A DNA stretch of 64,000 bases from Hydractinia symbiolongicarpus (GCF_029227915.1 NC_079881.1:6882001-6946000); one strand, 5' to 3'; counted from the first letter of the stretch, positions 22,240-34,522 are shown. The notes: generated by a model not told the origin, from the letters alone. Numbers and translations: made by a program.

Positions 22240-22311
22240 GGGCCTGTCCGGGAGTTGAACCCGGGACCTCTCGCACCCTAAGCGAGAATCATGCCACCAG
22301 ACCAACAGGCC
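22240..22311 (-). tRNA. tRNA-Pro: tRNA-Pro (AGG), unit 33, variant
   Basis: A14G affects the conserved U8-A14 contact. Confidence 0.7.
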
Positions 22312-22576
22312 ATAGGAATCGTCTAAAATATTTCGGAAACAATTGTGCAAGGTCTTACGTGAAATATCCATCACATAGAACACAAAAAATGCTGTTTTTT
22401 TTTTCAAAACATTCATAACATGAATGTTGGATATTATTTCTTAAATTGTCAAGACAACCATACAATCCAAGCCACGAAAAAGCTCAACCAAAATATTTTT
22501 CAGCAATTGTCAGTTGATTGGTTATTACCCTTTACAGTAGAACATAGTCTAATGCACAAATTTGCGATAAGCAATT

Positions 22577-22648
22577 GGGCCTGAGCGGGAGTTTAACCTG
22601 CGACATCTCGCACCAGAAGCGAGAATCATATTAATAGACCAACAGGCC
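22577..22648 (-). pseudogene. Relic tRNA 34 (CUG)
   Basis: A66U. Confidence 0.7.
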
Positions 22649-22905
22649 AGGATATCATTGAAACCTCCGATTGTGTAGATATGTGCAGAGAAGATTACTG
22701 AATATTTGTAGGAAAGAGGTTACAAATAGCTTCCTCACGGGCAATGCATACAGACAAATCGGAGTCTAAAGTTGATTTGTAAAATTGTAAAGTAACATTT
22801 TTCAAACAAATCCATAAAACAACTCTGTCAAGAATCATCATTCCAGAGATAGTAAATGCTTCACCGAAGCTTATGACACTTACCAATTATGTGTGATTTG
22901 TATTT

Positions 22906-22977
22906 GGGCCTGTCCGGGAGTTGAACCCGGGACCTCTCTCACCCTAAGCGAGAATCATGCCACTAGATCAACAGGCC
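22906..22977 (-). tRNA. tRNA-Pro: tRNA-Pro (AGG), unit 34, variant
   Basis: C40A and G10A. Confidence 0.65.
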
Positions 22978-23241
22978 ATAGGAATCGTCTAAAATATTTA
23001 GGAAACAATTGTGCAAGGTCTTACGTGAAATATCCATCACATAGAACACAAAAAATGCTGTTTTTTTTTCAAAACATTCATAACATGAATGTTGGATATT
23101 TTTTCTTGAATTGTCAAGGCAACCATACAATCCAAGCCACGAAAAAGCTCAACCAAAATATTTTTCAGCAATTGTCAGTTGATTGGTTATTACCCTTTAC
23201 AGTAGAACATAGTCTAATGCACAAATTTGCGATAAGCAATT

Positions 23242-23313
23242 GGGCCTGTGCGGGAGTTTAACCTGTGACATCTCGCACCAAAAGCGAGAATCATATTAAT
23301 AGACCAACAGGCC
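23242..23313 (-). pseudogene. Relic tRNA 35 (UUG)
   Basis: C34U form with one T-arm change. Confidence 0.75.
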
Positions 23314-23569
23314 AGGATATCATTGAAACATCCGATTGTGTAGATATGGCAGAGAAGATTACTGAATATTTGTAGGAAAGAGGTTAGAAATAGCTTCCTG
23401 GTGGGCAATGCACATAGACAAATCGGAGTGTAAAATTGATTTGTAAAATTGTAAAGTAACATTTTTCAAACAAATCCATAAAACAACTCTGTCAAGAATC
23501 ATCATTCCAGAGATAGTAAATGCTTCACCGAAGCTTATGACACTTACCAATTATGTGTGATTGTTAGTT

Positions 23570-23641
23570 GGGCCTGTCCGGGAGTTGAACCCGGGACCTC
23601 TCGCACCCTAAGCAAGAATCATGCCACTAGACCAACAGGCC
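23570..23641 (-). tRNA. tRNA-Pro: tRNA-Pro (AGG), unit 35, variant
   Basis: Only C29U (U29:G41, still paired). Confidence 0.85.
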
Positions 23642-23901
23642 ATAGGAATCGTCTAAAACCTTTATGCAACAGCTTGTACATGATCTTACGTGAAATATCC
23701 ATCACACAGAACACAAAATATGCTGTTTTTTCTTCAAAACATTCATAACATGAATGTCGGATCTTATTTCTTGACAAGACAACCATACAATCCAACCCAC
23801 GAAAAAGCTCAACCAAAATATTTTACAGCAATTGTCAGTTGATTGGTTATTACCCTTTACAGTAGAATATAGCCTTATGCACAAATTTGCGATAAGCAAT
23901 T

Positions 23902-23973
23902 GGGCCTGTGCGGGAGTTTAACCTGCGACATCTCGCACCAGAAGCGAGAATCATACTAATAGACCAACAGGCC
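23902..23973 (-). pseudogene. Relic tRNA 36 (CUG)
   Basis: Standard relic. Confidence 0.75.
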
Positions 23974-24230
23974 AGGATATCATTGAAACCTCCGATTGTG
24001 TCATTAGGTGCAGAGATGATTACTGAATATTTGTAAGAATTAGGTTACAAATAGCTTCCTCAGGGGCAATGCATACAGACAAATTGGAGTGTAAAATTGA
24101 TTTGTAAAATTGTAAAGTAACATTTTTCAAACAAATCCATAAAACAACTCTGTCAAGAATCATCATTCCAGAGATAGTAAATGCTTCACCGAAGCTTATG
24201 ACACTTCCCAATTATGTGTGGTTGTTAGTT

Positions 24231-24302
24231 GCGCCTGTCCGGGAGTTGAACCCGGGACCTCTCGCACCCTAAGCGAGAATCATGCCACTAGACCAACAGG
24301 CC
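24231..24302 (-). tRNA. tRNA-Pro: tRNA-Pro (AGG), unit 36, variant
   Basis: C72G opens the terminal acceptor pair (G1:G72). Confidence 0.65.
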
Positions 24303-24566
24303 ATAGGAATCGTCTAAAATATTTCGGAAACAATTGTGCAAGGTCTTACGTGAAATATCCATCACATAGAACACAAAAAATGCTGTTTTTTTTTCAAAAC
24401 ATTCATAACATGAATGTTGGATATTATTTCTTAAATTGTCAAGACAACCATACAATCCAAGCCACGAAAAAGCTCAACCAAAATATTTTTCAGCAATTGT
24501 CAGTTGATTGGTTATTACCCTTTACAGTAGAACATAGTCTAATGCACAAATTTGCGATAAGCAATT

Positions 24567-24638
24567 GAGCCTGAGCGGGAGTTTAACCTGCGACATCTCG
24601 CACCAGAAGCGAGAATCATATTAATAGACCAACAGGCC
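24567..24638 (-). pseudogene. Relic tRNA 37 (CUG)
   Basis: C72U and A66U. Confidence 0.7.
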
Positions 24639-24895
24639 AGGATATCATTGAAACCTCCGATTGTGTAGATATGTGCAGAGAAGATTACTGAATATTTGTA
24701 GGAAAGAGGTTACAAATAGCTTCCTGGCGGGCAATGCACATAGACAAATCGGAGTGTAAAATTGATTTGTAAAATTGTAAAGTAACATTTTTCAAACAAA
24801 TCCATAAAAAAACTCTGTCAAGAATCATCATTCCAGAGATAGTAAATGCTTCACCGAAGCTTATGACGCTTACCAATTATGTGTGATTGTTAGTT

Positions 24896-24967
24896 GGGCC
24901 TGTCCGGGAGTTGAACCCGGGACCTCTCGCACCCTAAGCGAGAATCATGCCACTAGAACAACAGGCC
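24896..24967 (-). tRNA. tRNA-Pro: tRNA-Pro (AGG), unit 37, variant
   Basis: G10U. 34-bp spacer deletion upstream (near 25,133). Confidence 0.75.
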
Positions 24968-25193
24968 ATAGAAATCGTCTAAAACCTTCATGCAACAGCT
25001 TGTACATGATCTTACGTGAAATATCTATCACACAGAACACAAAAAATGCTGCTTTTTCTTCAAAACATTCATAACATGAATGTCGGATATTATTTCTTGA
25101 CAAGACAACCATACAATCCAAGCCACGAAAAAGATTGGTTATTACCCTTTACAGTAGAATATAGTCTAATGCACAAATTTGCGATAATCAAGT

Positions 25194-25265
25194 GAGCCTG
25201 TGCGGGAGTTTAACCTGCAACATCTCGCACCAGAAGCGAGAATCATACTAATAGACCAACAGGCC
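25194..25265 (-). pseudogene. Relic tRNA 38 (CUG)
   Basis: C72U. Confidence 0.7.
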
Positions 25266-25522
25266 AGGATATCATTGAAACCTCCGATTGTGTCATTATG
25301 TGCAGAGAGGATTACTGAATAATTGTAGGAAAGAGGTTACAAATAGCTTCCTAGTGGGCAATGCATACAGACAAATCAGAGTCTAAAGTTGATTTGTAAA
25401 ATTGTAAAGTAACATTTTTGAAACGAATCCATAAAACACCTCTGTCAAGAATCGTCATTCCAGAGATAGTAAATGCTTCACCGAATCTTATGACACTTAC
25501 CAATTATGTGTGATTTTTAGTT

Positions 25523-25594
25523 GGGCCTGTCCGGGAGTTGAACCCGGGACCTCTCGCACCCTAAGCGAGAATCATACCACTAGACCAACAGGCC
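25523..25594 (-). tRNA. tRNA-Pro: tRNA-Pro (AGG), unit 38, variant
   Basis: Only C20U. Confidence 0.88.
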
Positions 25595-25859
25595 ATACGA
25601 ATCATCTAAAATATTTAGGCAACAACTTGTTCATGGTCTTACGTGAAATATCCATCACACAGAACACAAAAAATGTTGTTTTTTCTTCAAAACATTCATA
25701 ACATGAATGTTGGATATTATTTCTTGAATTGTCAAGTCAACCATACAATCCAAGCCACTAAAAAGCTCAACCAAAATATTTTTTAGCAATTGTCAGTTGA
25801 TTGGTTATTACCCTTTACAGTAGAACATAGTCTTATGCACAAATTCGCGATAAGCAATT

Positions 25860-25931
25860 GGGCCTGTGCGGGAGTTTAACCTGCGACATCTCGCACCAGA
25901 AGCGAGAATCATACTAATAGACCAACAGGCC
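25860..25931 (-). pseudogene. Relic tRNA 39 (CUG)
   Basis: Standard relic; near the junction of the two 5.93-kb copies. Confidence 0.75.
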
Positions 25932-26187
25932 AGGATATCATTGAAACCTCCGATTGTGTAGATATGGCAGAGAAGATTACTGAATATTTGTAGGAAAGAG
26001 GTTACAAATAGCTTCCTGGTGGGCAATGCACATAGACAAATCGGAGTGTAAAATTGATTTGTAAAATTGTAAAGTAACATTTTTCAAACAAATCCATAAA
26101 ACAACTCTGTCAAGAATCATCATTCCAGAGATAGTAAATGCTTCACCGAAGCTTATGACACTTACCAATTATGTGTGATTGTTAGTT

Positions 26188-26259
26188 GGGCCTGTCCGGG
26201 AGTTGAACCCGGGACCTCTCGCACCCTAAGCGAGAATCATTCCACTAGACCAACAGGCC
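26188..26259 (-). tRNA. tRNA-Pro: tRNA-Pro (AGG), unit 39, variant
   Basis: Only C20A. Confidence 0.87.
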
Positions 26260-26519
26260 ATAGGAATCGTCTAAAACCTTTATGCAACTGCTTGTACATG
26301 ATCTTACGTGAAATATCCATCACACAGAACACAAAAAATGCTGTTTTTTCTTCAAAACATTCATAACATGAATGTCGGATCTTATTTCTTGACAAGACAA
26401 CCATACAATCCAACCCACGAAAAAGCTCAACCAAAATATTTTACAGCAATTGTCAGTTGATTGGTTATTACCCTTTACAGTAGAATATAGCCTTATGCAC
26501 AAATTTGCGATAAGCAATT

Positions 26520-26591
26520 GGGCCTGTGCGGGAGTTTAACCTGCGACATCTCGCACCAGAAGCGAGAATCATACTAATAGACCAACAGGCC
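26520..26591 (-). pseudogene. Relic tRNA 40 (CUG)
   Basis: Standard relic. Confidence 0.75.
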
Positions 26592-26848
26592 AGGATATCA
26601 TTGAAACCTCCGATTGTGTCATTATGTGCAGAGATGATTACTGAATATTTGTAAGAATTAGGTTACAAATAGCTTCCTCGTGGGCAATGCATACAGACAA
26701 ATCGGAGTGTAAAGTTGATTTGTAAAATTGTAAAGTAACATTTTTCAAACAAATCCATAAAACAACTCTGTCAAGAATCATCATTCCAGAGATAGTAAAT
26801 GCTTCACCGAAGCTTATGACACTTACCAATTATGTGTGATTTGTATTT

Positions 26849-26920
26849 GGGCCTGTGCGGGAGTTGAACCCGGGACCTCTCGCACCCTAAGCGAGAATCA
26901 TGCCACTAGATCAACAGGCC
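26849..26920 (-). tRNA. tRNA-Pro: tRNA-Pro (AGG), unit 40, variant
   Basis: Same as unit 31: G65C and G10A. Confidence 0.65.
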
Positions 26921-27183
26921 ATAGGAATGGTCTAAAATATTTAGGAAACAATTGTGCAAGGTCTTACGTGAAATATCCATCACATAGAACACAAAAAATG
27001 CTGTTTTTTTTCAAAACATTCATAACATGAATGTTGGATATTATTTCTTGAATTGTCAAGACAACCATACAATCCAAGCCACGAAAAAGCTCAACCAAAA
27101 TATTTTTCAGCAATTGTCAGTTGATTGGTTATTACCCTTTACAGTAGAACATAGTCTAATGCACAAATTTGCGATAAGCAATT

Positions 27184-27255
27184 GGGCCTGTGCGGGAGTT
27201 TAACCTGCGACATCTCGCACCAAAAGCGAGAATCATATTAATAGACCAACAGGCC
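27184..27255 (-). pseudogene. Relic tRNA 41 (UUG)
   Basis: C34U form. Confidence 0.75.
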
Positions 27256-27511
27256 AGGATATCATTGAAACCTCCGATTGTGTAGATATGGCAGAGAAGA
27301 TTACTGAATATTTGTAGGAAAGAGGTTACAAATAGCTTCCTGGTGGGAAATGCACATAGACAAATCGGAGTGTAAAATTGATTTGTAAAATTGTAAAGTA
27401 ACATTTTTCAAACAAATCCATAAAACAACTCTGTCAAGAATCATCATTCCAGAGATAGTAAATGCTTCACCGAAGCTTATGACACTTACCAATTATGTGT
27501 GATTGTTAGTT

Positions 27512-27583
27512 GGGCCTGTCCGGCAGTTGAACCCGGGACCTCTCGCACCCTAAGCGAGAATCATGCCACTAGACCAACGGGCC
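27512..27583 (-). tRNA. tRNA-Pro: tRNA-Pro (AGG), unit 41, variant
   Basis: C61G and U5C (C5:A68). Confidence 0.55.
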
Positions 27584-27843
27584 ATAGGAATCGTCTAAAA
27601 CCTTTATGCAACAGCTTGTACATGATCTTACGTGAAATATCCATCACACAGAACACAAAAAATGCTGTTTTTTCTTCAAAACATTCATAACATGAATGTC
27701 GGATCTTATTTCTTGACAAGACAACCATACAATCCAACCCATGAAAAAGCTCAACCAAAATATTTTACAGCAATTGTCAGTTGATTGGTTATTACCCTTT
27801 ACAGAAGAATACAGCCTTATGCACAAATTTGCGATAAGCAATT

Positions 27844-27915
27844 GGGCCTGTGCGGGAGTTTAACCTGCGACATCTCGCACCAGAAGCGAGAATCATACTA
27901 ATAGACCAACAGGCC
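27844..27915 (-). pseudogene. Relic tRNA 42 (CUG)
   Basis: Standard relic. Confidence 0.75.
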
Positions 27916-28172
27916 AGGATATCATTGAAACCTCCGATTGTGTCATTAGGTGCAGAGATGATTACTGAATATTTGTAAGAATTAGGTTACAAATAGCTTC
28001 CTCACGGGCAATGCATACAGACAAATTGGAGTGTAAAATTGATTTGTAAAATTGTAAAGTAACATTTTTCAAACAAATCCATAAAACAACTCTGTCAAGA
28101 ATCATCATTCCAGAGATAGTAAATGCTTCACCGAAGCTTATGACACTTACCAATTATGTGTGATTGTTAGTT

Positions 28173-28244
28173 GGGCCTGTCCGGGAGTTGAACCCGGGAC
28201 CTCTCGCACCCTAAGCGAGAATCATGCCACTAGACCAACAGGCC
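28173..28244 (-). tRNA. tRNA-Pro: tRNA-Pro (AGG), unit 42, consensus
   Basis: Identical to consensus. Confidence 0.92.
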
Positions 28245-28509
28245 ATAGGAATCGTCTAAAATATTTCGGAAACAATTGTGCAAGGTCTTACGTGAAATAT
28301 CCATCACATAGAACACAAAAAATGCTGTTTTTTTTTTCAAAACATTCATAACATGAATGTTGGATATTATTTCTTAAATTGTCAAGACAACCATACAATC
28401 CAAGCCACGAAAAAGCTCAACCAAAATATTTTTCAGCAATTGTCAGTTGATTGGTTATTACCCTTTACAGTAGAACATAGTCTAATGCACAAATTTGCGA
28501 TAAGCAATT

Positions 28510-28581
28510 GGGCCTGAGCGGGAGTTTAACCTGCGACATCTCGCACCAGAAGCGAGAATCATATTAATAGACCAACAGGCC
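28510..28581 (-). pseudogene. Relic tRNA 43 (CUG)
   Basis: A66U. Confidence 0.7.
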
Positions 28582-28838
28582 AGGATATCATTGAAACCTC
28601 CGATTGTGTAGATATGTGCAGAGAAGATTACTGAATATTTGTAGGAAAGAGGTTACAAATAGCTTCCTCACGGGCAATGCATACAGACAAATCGGAGTGT
28701 AAAGTTGATTTGTAAAATTGTAAAGTAACATTTTTCAAACAAATCCATAAAACAACTCTGTCAAGAATCATCATTCCAGAGATAGTAAATGCTTCACCGA
28801 AGCTTATGACACTTACCAATTATGTGTGATTTGTATTT

Positions 28839-28910
28839 GGGCCTGTCCGGGAGTTGAACCCGGGACCTCTCGCACCCTAAGCGAGAATCATGCCACTAGA
28901 TCAACAGGCC
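28839..28910 (-). tRNA. tRNA-Pro: tRNA-Pro (AGG), unit 43, variant
   Basis: Only G10A. Confidence 0.8.
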
Positions 28911-29174
28911 ATAGGAATCGTCTAAAATATTTAGGAAACAATTGTGCAAGGTCTTACGTGAAATATCCATCACATAGAACACAAAAAATGCTGTTTTTTT
29001 TTCAAAACATTCATAACATGAATGTTGGATATTTTTTCTTGAATTGTCAAGACAACCATACAATCCAAGCCACGAAAAAGCTCAACCAAAATATTTTTCA
29101 GCAATTGTCAGTTGATTGGTTATTACCCTTTACAGTAGAACATAGTCTAATGCACAAATTTGCGATAAGCAATT

Positions 29175-29246
29175 GGGCCTGTGCGGGAGTTTAACCTGCG
29201 ACATCTCGCACCAAAAGCGAGAATCATATTAATAGACCAACAGGCC
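29175..29246 (-). pseudogene. Relic tRNA 44 (UUG)
   Basis: C34U form. Confidence 0.75.
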
Positions 29247-29502
29247 AGGATATCATTGAAACCTCCGATTGTGTAGATATGGCAGAGAAGATTACTGAAT
29301 ATTTGTAGGAAAAAGGTTACAAATAGCTTCCTGGTGGGCAATGCACATAGACAAATCGGAGTGTAAAATTGATTTGTAAAATTGTAAAGTAACATTTTTC
29401 AAACAAATCCATAAAACAACTCTGTCAAGAATCATCATTCCAGAGATAGTAAATGCTTCACCAAAGCTTATGACACTTACCAATTATGTGTGATTGTTAG
29501 TT

Positions 29503-29574
29503 GGGCCTGTCCGGGAGTTGAACCCGGGACCTCTCGCACCCTAAGCAAGAATCATGCCACTAAACCAACAGGCC
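29503..29574 (-). tRNA. tRNA-Pro: tRNA-Pro (AGG), unit 44, variant
   Basis: C29U and C12U (U12:G23), both wobble paired. Confidence 0.78.
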
Positions 29575-29834
29575 ATAGGAATCGTCTAAAACCTTTATGC
29601 AACAGCTTGTACATGATCTTAAGTGAAATATCCATCACACAGAACACAAAAAATGCTGTTTTTTCTTCAAAACATTCATAACATGAATGTCGGATCTTAT
29701 TTCTTGACAAGACAACCATACAATCCAACCCACGAAAAAGCTCAACCAAAATATTTTACAGCAATTGTCAGTTGATTGGTTATTACCCTTTACAGTAGAA
29801 TATAGCCTTATGCACAAATTTGCGATAAGCAATT

Positions 29835-29906
29835 GGGCCTGTGCGGGAGTTTAACCTGCGACATCTCGCACCAGAAGCGAGAATCATACTAATAGACCAA
29901 CAGGCC
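29835..29906 (-). pseudogene. Relic tRNA 45 (CUG)
   Basis: Standard relic. Confidence 0.75.
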
Positions 29907-30163
29907 AGGATATCATTGAAACCTCCGATTGTGTCATTAGGTGCAGAGATGATTACTGAATATTTGTAAGAATTAGGTTACAAATAGCTTCCTGGTGGGC
30001 AATGCATACAGACAAATTGGAGTGTAAAATTGATTTGTAAAATTGTAAAGTAACATTTTTCAAACAAATCCATAAAACAACTCTGTCAAGAATCATCATT
30101 CCAGAGATAGTAAATGCTTCACCGAAGCTTATGACACTTACCAATTATGTGTGATTGTTAGTT

Positions 30164-30235
30164 GGGCCTGTCCGGGAGTTAAACCCGGGACCTCTCGCTC
30201 CCTAAGCGAGAATCATGCCACTAGACCAACAGGCC
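30164..30235 (-). pseudogene. tRNA-Pro (AGG) with dead B box, unit 45
   Basis: C56U in the B box and U38A in the anticodon loop. Confidence 0.6.
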
Positions 30236-30500
30236 ATAGGAATCGTCTAAAATATTTCGGAAACAATTGTGCAAGGTCTTACGTGAAATATCCATCACAT
30301 AGAACACAAAAAATGCTGTTTTTTTTTTCAAAACATTCATAACATGAATGTTGGATATTATTTCTTAAATTGTCAAGACAACCATACAATCCAAGCCACG
30401 AAAAAGCTCAACCAAAATATTTTTCAGCAATTGTCAGTTGATTGGTTATTACCCTTTACAGTAGAAAATAGTCTAATGCACAAATTTGCGATAAGCAATT

Positions 30501-30572
30501 GAGCCTGAGCGGGAGTTTAACCTGCGACATCTCGCACCAGAAGCGAGAATCATATTAATAGACAAACAGGCC
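30501..30572 (-). pseudogene. Relic tRNA 46 (CUG)
   Basis: C72U, A66U and one D-arm change. Confidence 0.7.
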
Positions 30573-30829
30573 AGGATATCATTGAAACCTCCGATTGTGT
30601 AGATATGTGCAGAGAAGATTACTGAATATTTGTAGGAAAGAGGTTACAAATAGCTTCCTGGTGGGCAATGCACATAGACAAATCGGAGTGTAAAATTGAT
30701 TTGTAAAATTGTAAAGTAACATTTTTCAAACAAATCCATAAAACAACTCTGTCAAGAATCATCATTCCAGAGATAGTAAATGCTTCACCGAAGCTTATGA
30801 CGCTTACCAATTATGTGTGATTGTTAGTT

Positions 30830-30901
30830 GGGCCTGTCCGGGAGTTGAACCCGGGAGCTCTCGCACCCTGAGCGAGAATCATGCCACTAGAACAACAGGC
30901 C
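30830..30901 (-). pseudogene. tRNA-Pro (AGG) lacking U33, unit 46
   Basis: U33C destroys the invariant U-turn base; also G46C and G10U. The same unit in the other 5.93-kb copy (unit 37) keeps U33. Confidence 0.6.
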
Positions 30902-31127
30902 ATAGAAATCGTCTAAAACCTTTATGCAACAGCTTGTACATGATCTTACGTGAAATATCCATCACACAGAACACAAAAAATGCTGCTTTTTCTTCAAAAC
31001 ATTCATAACATGAATGTCGGATATTATTTCTTGACAAGACAACCATACAATCCAAGCCACGAAAAAGATTGGTTATTACCCTTTACAGTAGAATATAGTC
31101 TAATGCACAAATTTGCGATAATCAATT

Positions 31128-31199
31128 GAGCCTGTGCGGGAGTTTAACCTGCAACATCCTGCACCAGAAGCGAGAATCATACTAATAGACCAACAGGCC
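31128..31199 (-). pseudogene. Relic tRNA 47 (CUG)
   Basis: C72U and changed T and anticodon stems. Confidence 0.65.
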
Positions 31200-31456
31200 A
31201 GGATATCATTGAAACCTCCGATTGTGTCATTATGTGCAGAGAGGATTACTGAATAATTGTAGGAAAGAGGTTACAAATAGCTTCCTCGTGGGCAATGCAT
31301 ACAGACAAATCAGAGTGTAAAGTTGATTTGTAAAATTGTAAAGTAACATTTTTGAAACGAATCCATAAAACAACTCTGTCAAGAATCGTCATTCCAGAGA
31401 TAGTAAATGCTTCACCGAATCTTATGACACTTACCAATTATGTGTGATTTTTAGTT

Positions 31457-31528
31457 GGGCCTGTCCGGGAGTTGAACCCGGGACCTCTCGCACCCTAAGC
31501 GAGAATCATACCACTAGACCAACAGGCC
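31457..31528 (-). tRNA. tRNA-Pro: tRNA-Pro (AGG), unit 47, variant
   Basis: Only C20U. Confidence 0.88.
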
Positions 31529-31793
31529 ATACGAATCATCTAAAATATTTAGGCAACAACTTTTTCATGGTCTTACGTGAAATATCCATCACACAGAACA
31601 CAAAAAATGTTGTTTTTTCTTCAAAACATTCATAACATGAATGTTGGATATTATTTCTTGAATTGTCAAGTCAACCATACAATCCAAGCCACTAAAAAGC
31701 TCAACCAAAATATTTTTTAGCAATTGTCAGTTGATTGGTTATTACCCTTTACAGTAGAACATAGTCTTATGCACAAATTCGCGATAAGCAATT

Positions 31794-31865
31794 GGGCCTG
31801 TGCGGGAGTTTAACCTGCGACATCTCGCACCAGAAGCGAGTATCATAATAATAGACCAACAGGCC
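31794..31865 (-). pseudogene. Relic tRNA 48 (CUG)
   Basis: Two D-arm changes. Confidence 0.7.
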
Positions 31866-32122
31866 AGGATATCATTGAAACCTCCGATTGTGTCATTATG
31901 TGCAGAGATGATTACTGAATATTTGTAAGAATTAGGTTACAAATAGCTTCCTCGTGGGCAATGCATACAGACAAATCGGAGTGTAAAGTTGATTTGTAAA
32001 ATTGTAAAGTAACATTTTTCAAACAAATCCATAAAACAACTCTGTCAAGAATCATCATTCCAGAGATAGTAAATGCTTCACCGAAGATTATGACACTTAC
32101 CAATTGTGTGTGATTGTTAGTT

Positions 32123-32194
32123 GGGCCTGTCCGGGAGTTGAACCCGGGACCTCTCGCACCCTAAGCGAGAATCATGCCACTAGACCAACAGGCC
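32123..32194 (-). tRNA. tRNA-Pro: tRNA-Pro (AGG), unit 48, consensus
   Basis: Identical to consensus. Confidence 0.92.
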
Positions 32195-32459
32195 ATAGGA
32201 ATCGTCTAAAATATTTAGGCAACAACTTGTTCATAGTCTTACGTGAAATATCCATCACACAGAACACAAAAAATGTTGTTTTTTCTTCAAAACATTCATA
32301 ACATGAATGTTGAATATTACTTCTTGAATTGTCAAGTCAACCATACAATCCAAGCCACGAAAAAGCTCAACCAAAATATTTTTTAACAATTGTCAGTTGA
32401 TTGGTTATTACCCTTTACAGTAGAATATAGTCTAATGCACAAATTTGCGATAATCAATG

Positions 32460-32531
32460 GGGTCTGTGCGGGAGTTTAACCTGCGACATCTCGCACCAGA
32501 AGCGAGAATCATACTAATAGACCAACAGGCC
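32460..32531 (-). pseudogene. Relic tRNA 49 (CUG)
   Basis: G70A in the acceptor stem. Confidence 0.7.
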
Positions 32532-32788
32532 AGGATATCATCGAAACCTCCGATTGTGTCATTATGTGCAGAGAGGATTACTGAATATTTGTAGGAAAGA
32601 GGTTACAAATAGCTTCCTCGTGGGCAATGCATACAGACAAATCAGAGTGTAAAGTTGATTTGTAAAATTGTAAAGTAACATTTTTGAAACGAATCCATAA
32701 AACAACTCTGTCAAGAATCATCATTCCAGAGATAATAAATGCTTCAGCGAATCTTATGACACTTACCAATTATGTGTGATTTTTAGTT

Positions 32789-32860
32789 GGGCCTGTCCGG
32801 GAGTTGAACCCGGGACCTCTCGCACCCTAAGCCAGAATCATACCACTAGACCAACAGGCC
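32789..32860 (-). tRNA. tRNA-Pro: tRNA-Pro (AGG), unit 49, variant
   Basis: C29G (G29:G41 mismatch) and C20U. Confidence 0.7.
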
Positions 32861-33125
32861 ATACGAATCATCTAAAATATTTAGGCAACAACTTGTTCAT
32901 GGTCTTACGTGAAATATCCATCACACAGAACACAAAAAATGTTGTTTTTTCTTCAAAACATTCATAACATGAATGTTGGATATTATTTCCTGAATTGTCA
33001 AGTCAACCATACAATCCAAGCCACGAAAAAGCTCAACCAAAATATTTTTTAGCAATTGTCAGTTGATTGGTTATTACCCTTTACAGTAGAATATAGTCTA
33101 ATGCACAAATTTGCGATAATCAATG

Positions 33126-33197
33126 GGGTCTGTGCGGGAGTTTAACCTGCGACATCTCGCACCAGAAGCGAGAATCATACTAATAGACCAACAGGCT
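33126..33197 (-). pseudogene. Relic tRNA 50 (CUG)
   Basis: G70A and G1A. Confidence 0.7.
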
Positions 33198-33454
33198 AGG
33201 ATATCATTGAAACCTCCGATTGTGTCATTATGTGCAGAGAGGATTACTGAATATTTGTAGGAAAGAGGTTACAAATAGCTTCCTCGTGGGCAATGCATAC
33301 AGACAAATCAGAGTGTAAAGTTGATTTGTAAAATTGTAAAGTAACATTTTTGAAACGAATCCATAAAACAACTCTGTCAAGAATCATCATTCCAGAGATA
33401 ATAAATGCTTCACCGAATCTTATGACACTTACGAATCATGTGTGATTTTTAGTT

Positions 33455-33526
33455 GGGCCTGTCCGGGAGTTGAACCCGGGACCTCTCGCACCCTAAGCGA
33501 GAATCATACCACTACACCAACAGGCC
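33455..33526 (-). tRNA. tRNA-Pro: tRNA-Pro (AGG), unit 50, variant
   Basis: C12G (G12:G23 mismatch in the D stem) and C20U. Confidence 0.7.
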
Positions 33527-33786
33527 ATACGAATCATCTAAAATATTTAGGCAACAACTTGTTCATGGTCTTACGTGAAATATCCATCACACAGAACACA
33601 AAAAATGCTGTTTTTTCTTCAAAACATTTATAACATGAATGTTGGATATTATTTCTTGACAAGATAACCATACAATCCAAGCCACGAAAAAGCTCAATCA
33701 AAATATTTTTTAGCAATTGTCAGTTGATTGGTTATTACCCTTTACAGTAGAATATAGCCTTATGCACAAATTTGCGATAAGCAATT

Positions 33787-33858
33787 GGGCCTGTGCGGGA
33801 GTTTAACCTGCGACATCTCGCACCAGAAGCGAGAATCATACTAATAGACCAACGGGCC
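33787..33858 (-). pseudogene. Relic tRNA 51 (CUG)
   Basis: U5C, shared with relic 57 in the other 3.91-kb copy. Confidence 0.7.
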
Positions 33859-34115
33859 AGGATATCATTGAAACCTCCGATTGTGTCATTATGTGCAGAG
33901 ATGATTACTGAATATTTGTAAGAATTAGGTTACAAATAGCTTCCTCGTGGGCAATGCATACAGACAAATCGGAGTGTAAAGTTGATTTGTAAAATTGTAA
34001 AGTAACATTTTTCAAACAAATCCATAAAACAACTCTGTCAAGAATCATCATTCCAGAGATAGTAAATGCTTCACCGAAGCTTATGACACTTACCAGTTAT
34101 GTGTGATTGTTAGTT

Positions 34116-34187
34116 GGGCCTGTCCGGGAGTTGAACCCGGGACCTCTCGCACCCTAAGCGAGAATCATGCCACTAGACCAACAGGCC
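34116..34187 (-). tRNA. tRNA-Pro: tRNA-Pro (AGG), unit 51, consensus
   Basis: Identical to consensus. Confidence 0.92.
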
Positions 34188-34450
34188 ATAGGAATCGTCT
34201 AAAATATTTAGGAAACAATTGTGCAAGGTCTTACGTGAAATATCCATCACATAGAACACAAAAAATGCTGTTTTTTTTCAAAACATTCATAACATGAATG
34301 TTGGATAATATTTCTTGAATTGTCAAGACAACCATACAATCTAAGCCACGAAATAGCTCAACCAAAATATTTTTCAGCAATTGTCAGTTGATTGGTTATT
34401 ACCCTTTACAGTAGAACATAGTCTAATGCACAAATTTGCGATAAGCAATT

Positions 34451-34522
34451 GGGCCTGTGCGGGAGTTTAACCTGCGACATCTCACACCAGAAGCGAGAAT
34501 CATATTAATAGACCAACAGGCC
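34451..34522 (-). pseudogene. Relic tRNA 52 (CUG)
   Basis: C40U (G30:U40). Confidence 0.72.

Larger units (their letters stand above)
19990..31860. repeat. 5.93-kb higher-order repeat, two tandem copies
   Basis: Units 30-38 and 39-47 match one to one at a distance of 5933-5935 bp and share private variants: G65C with G10A in units 31/40, U29 in 35/44, a flanking 'catagaaatcg' in 37/46, and a 34-bp spacer deletion near 25,133/31,067. Boundaries are approximate. Confidence 0.8.
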
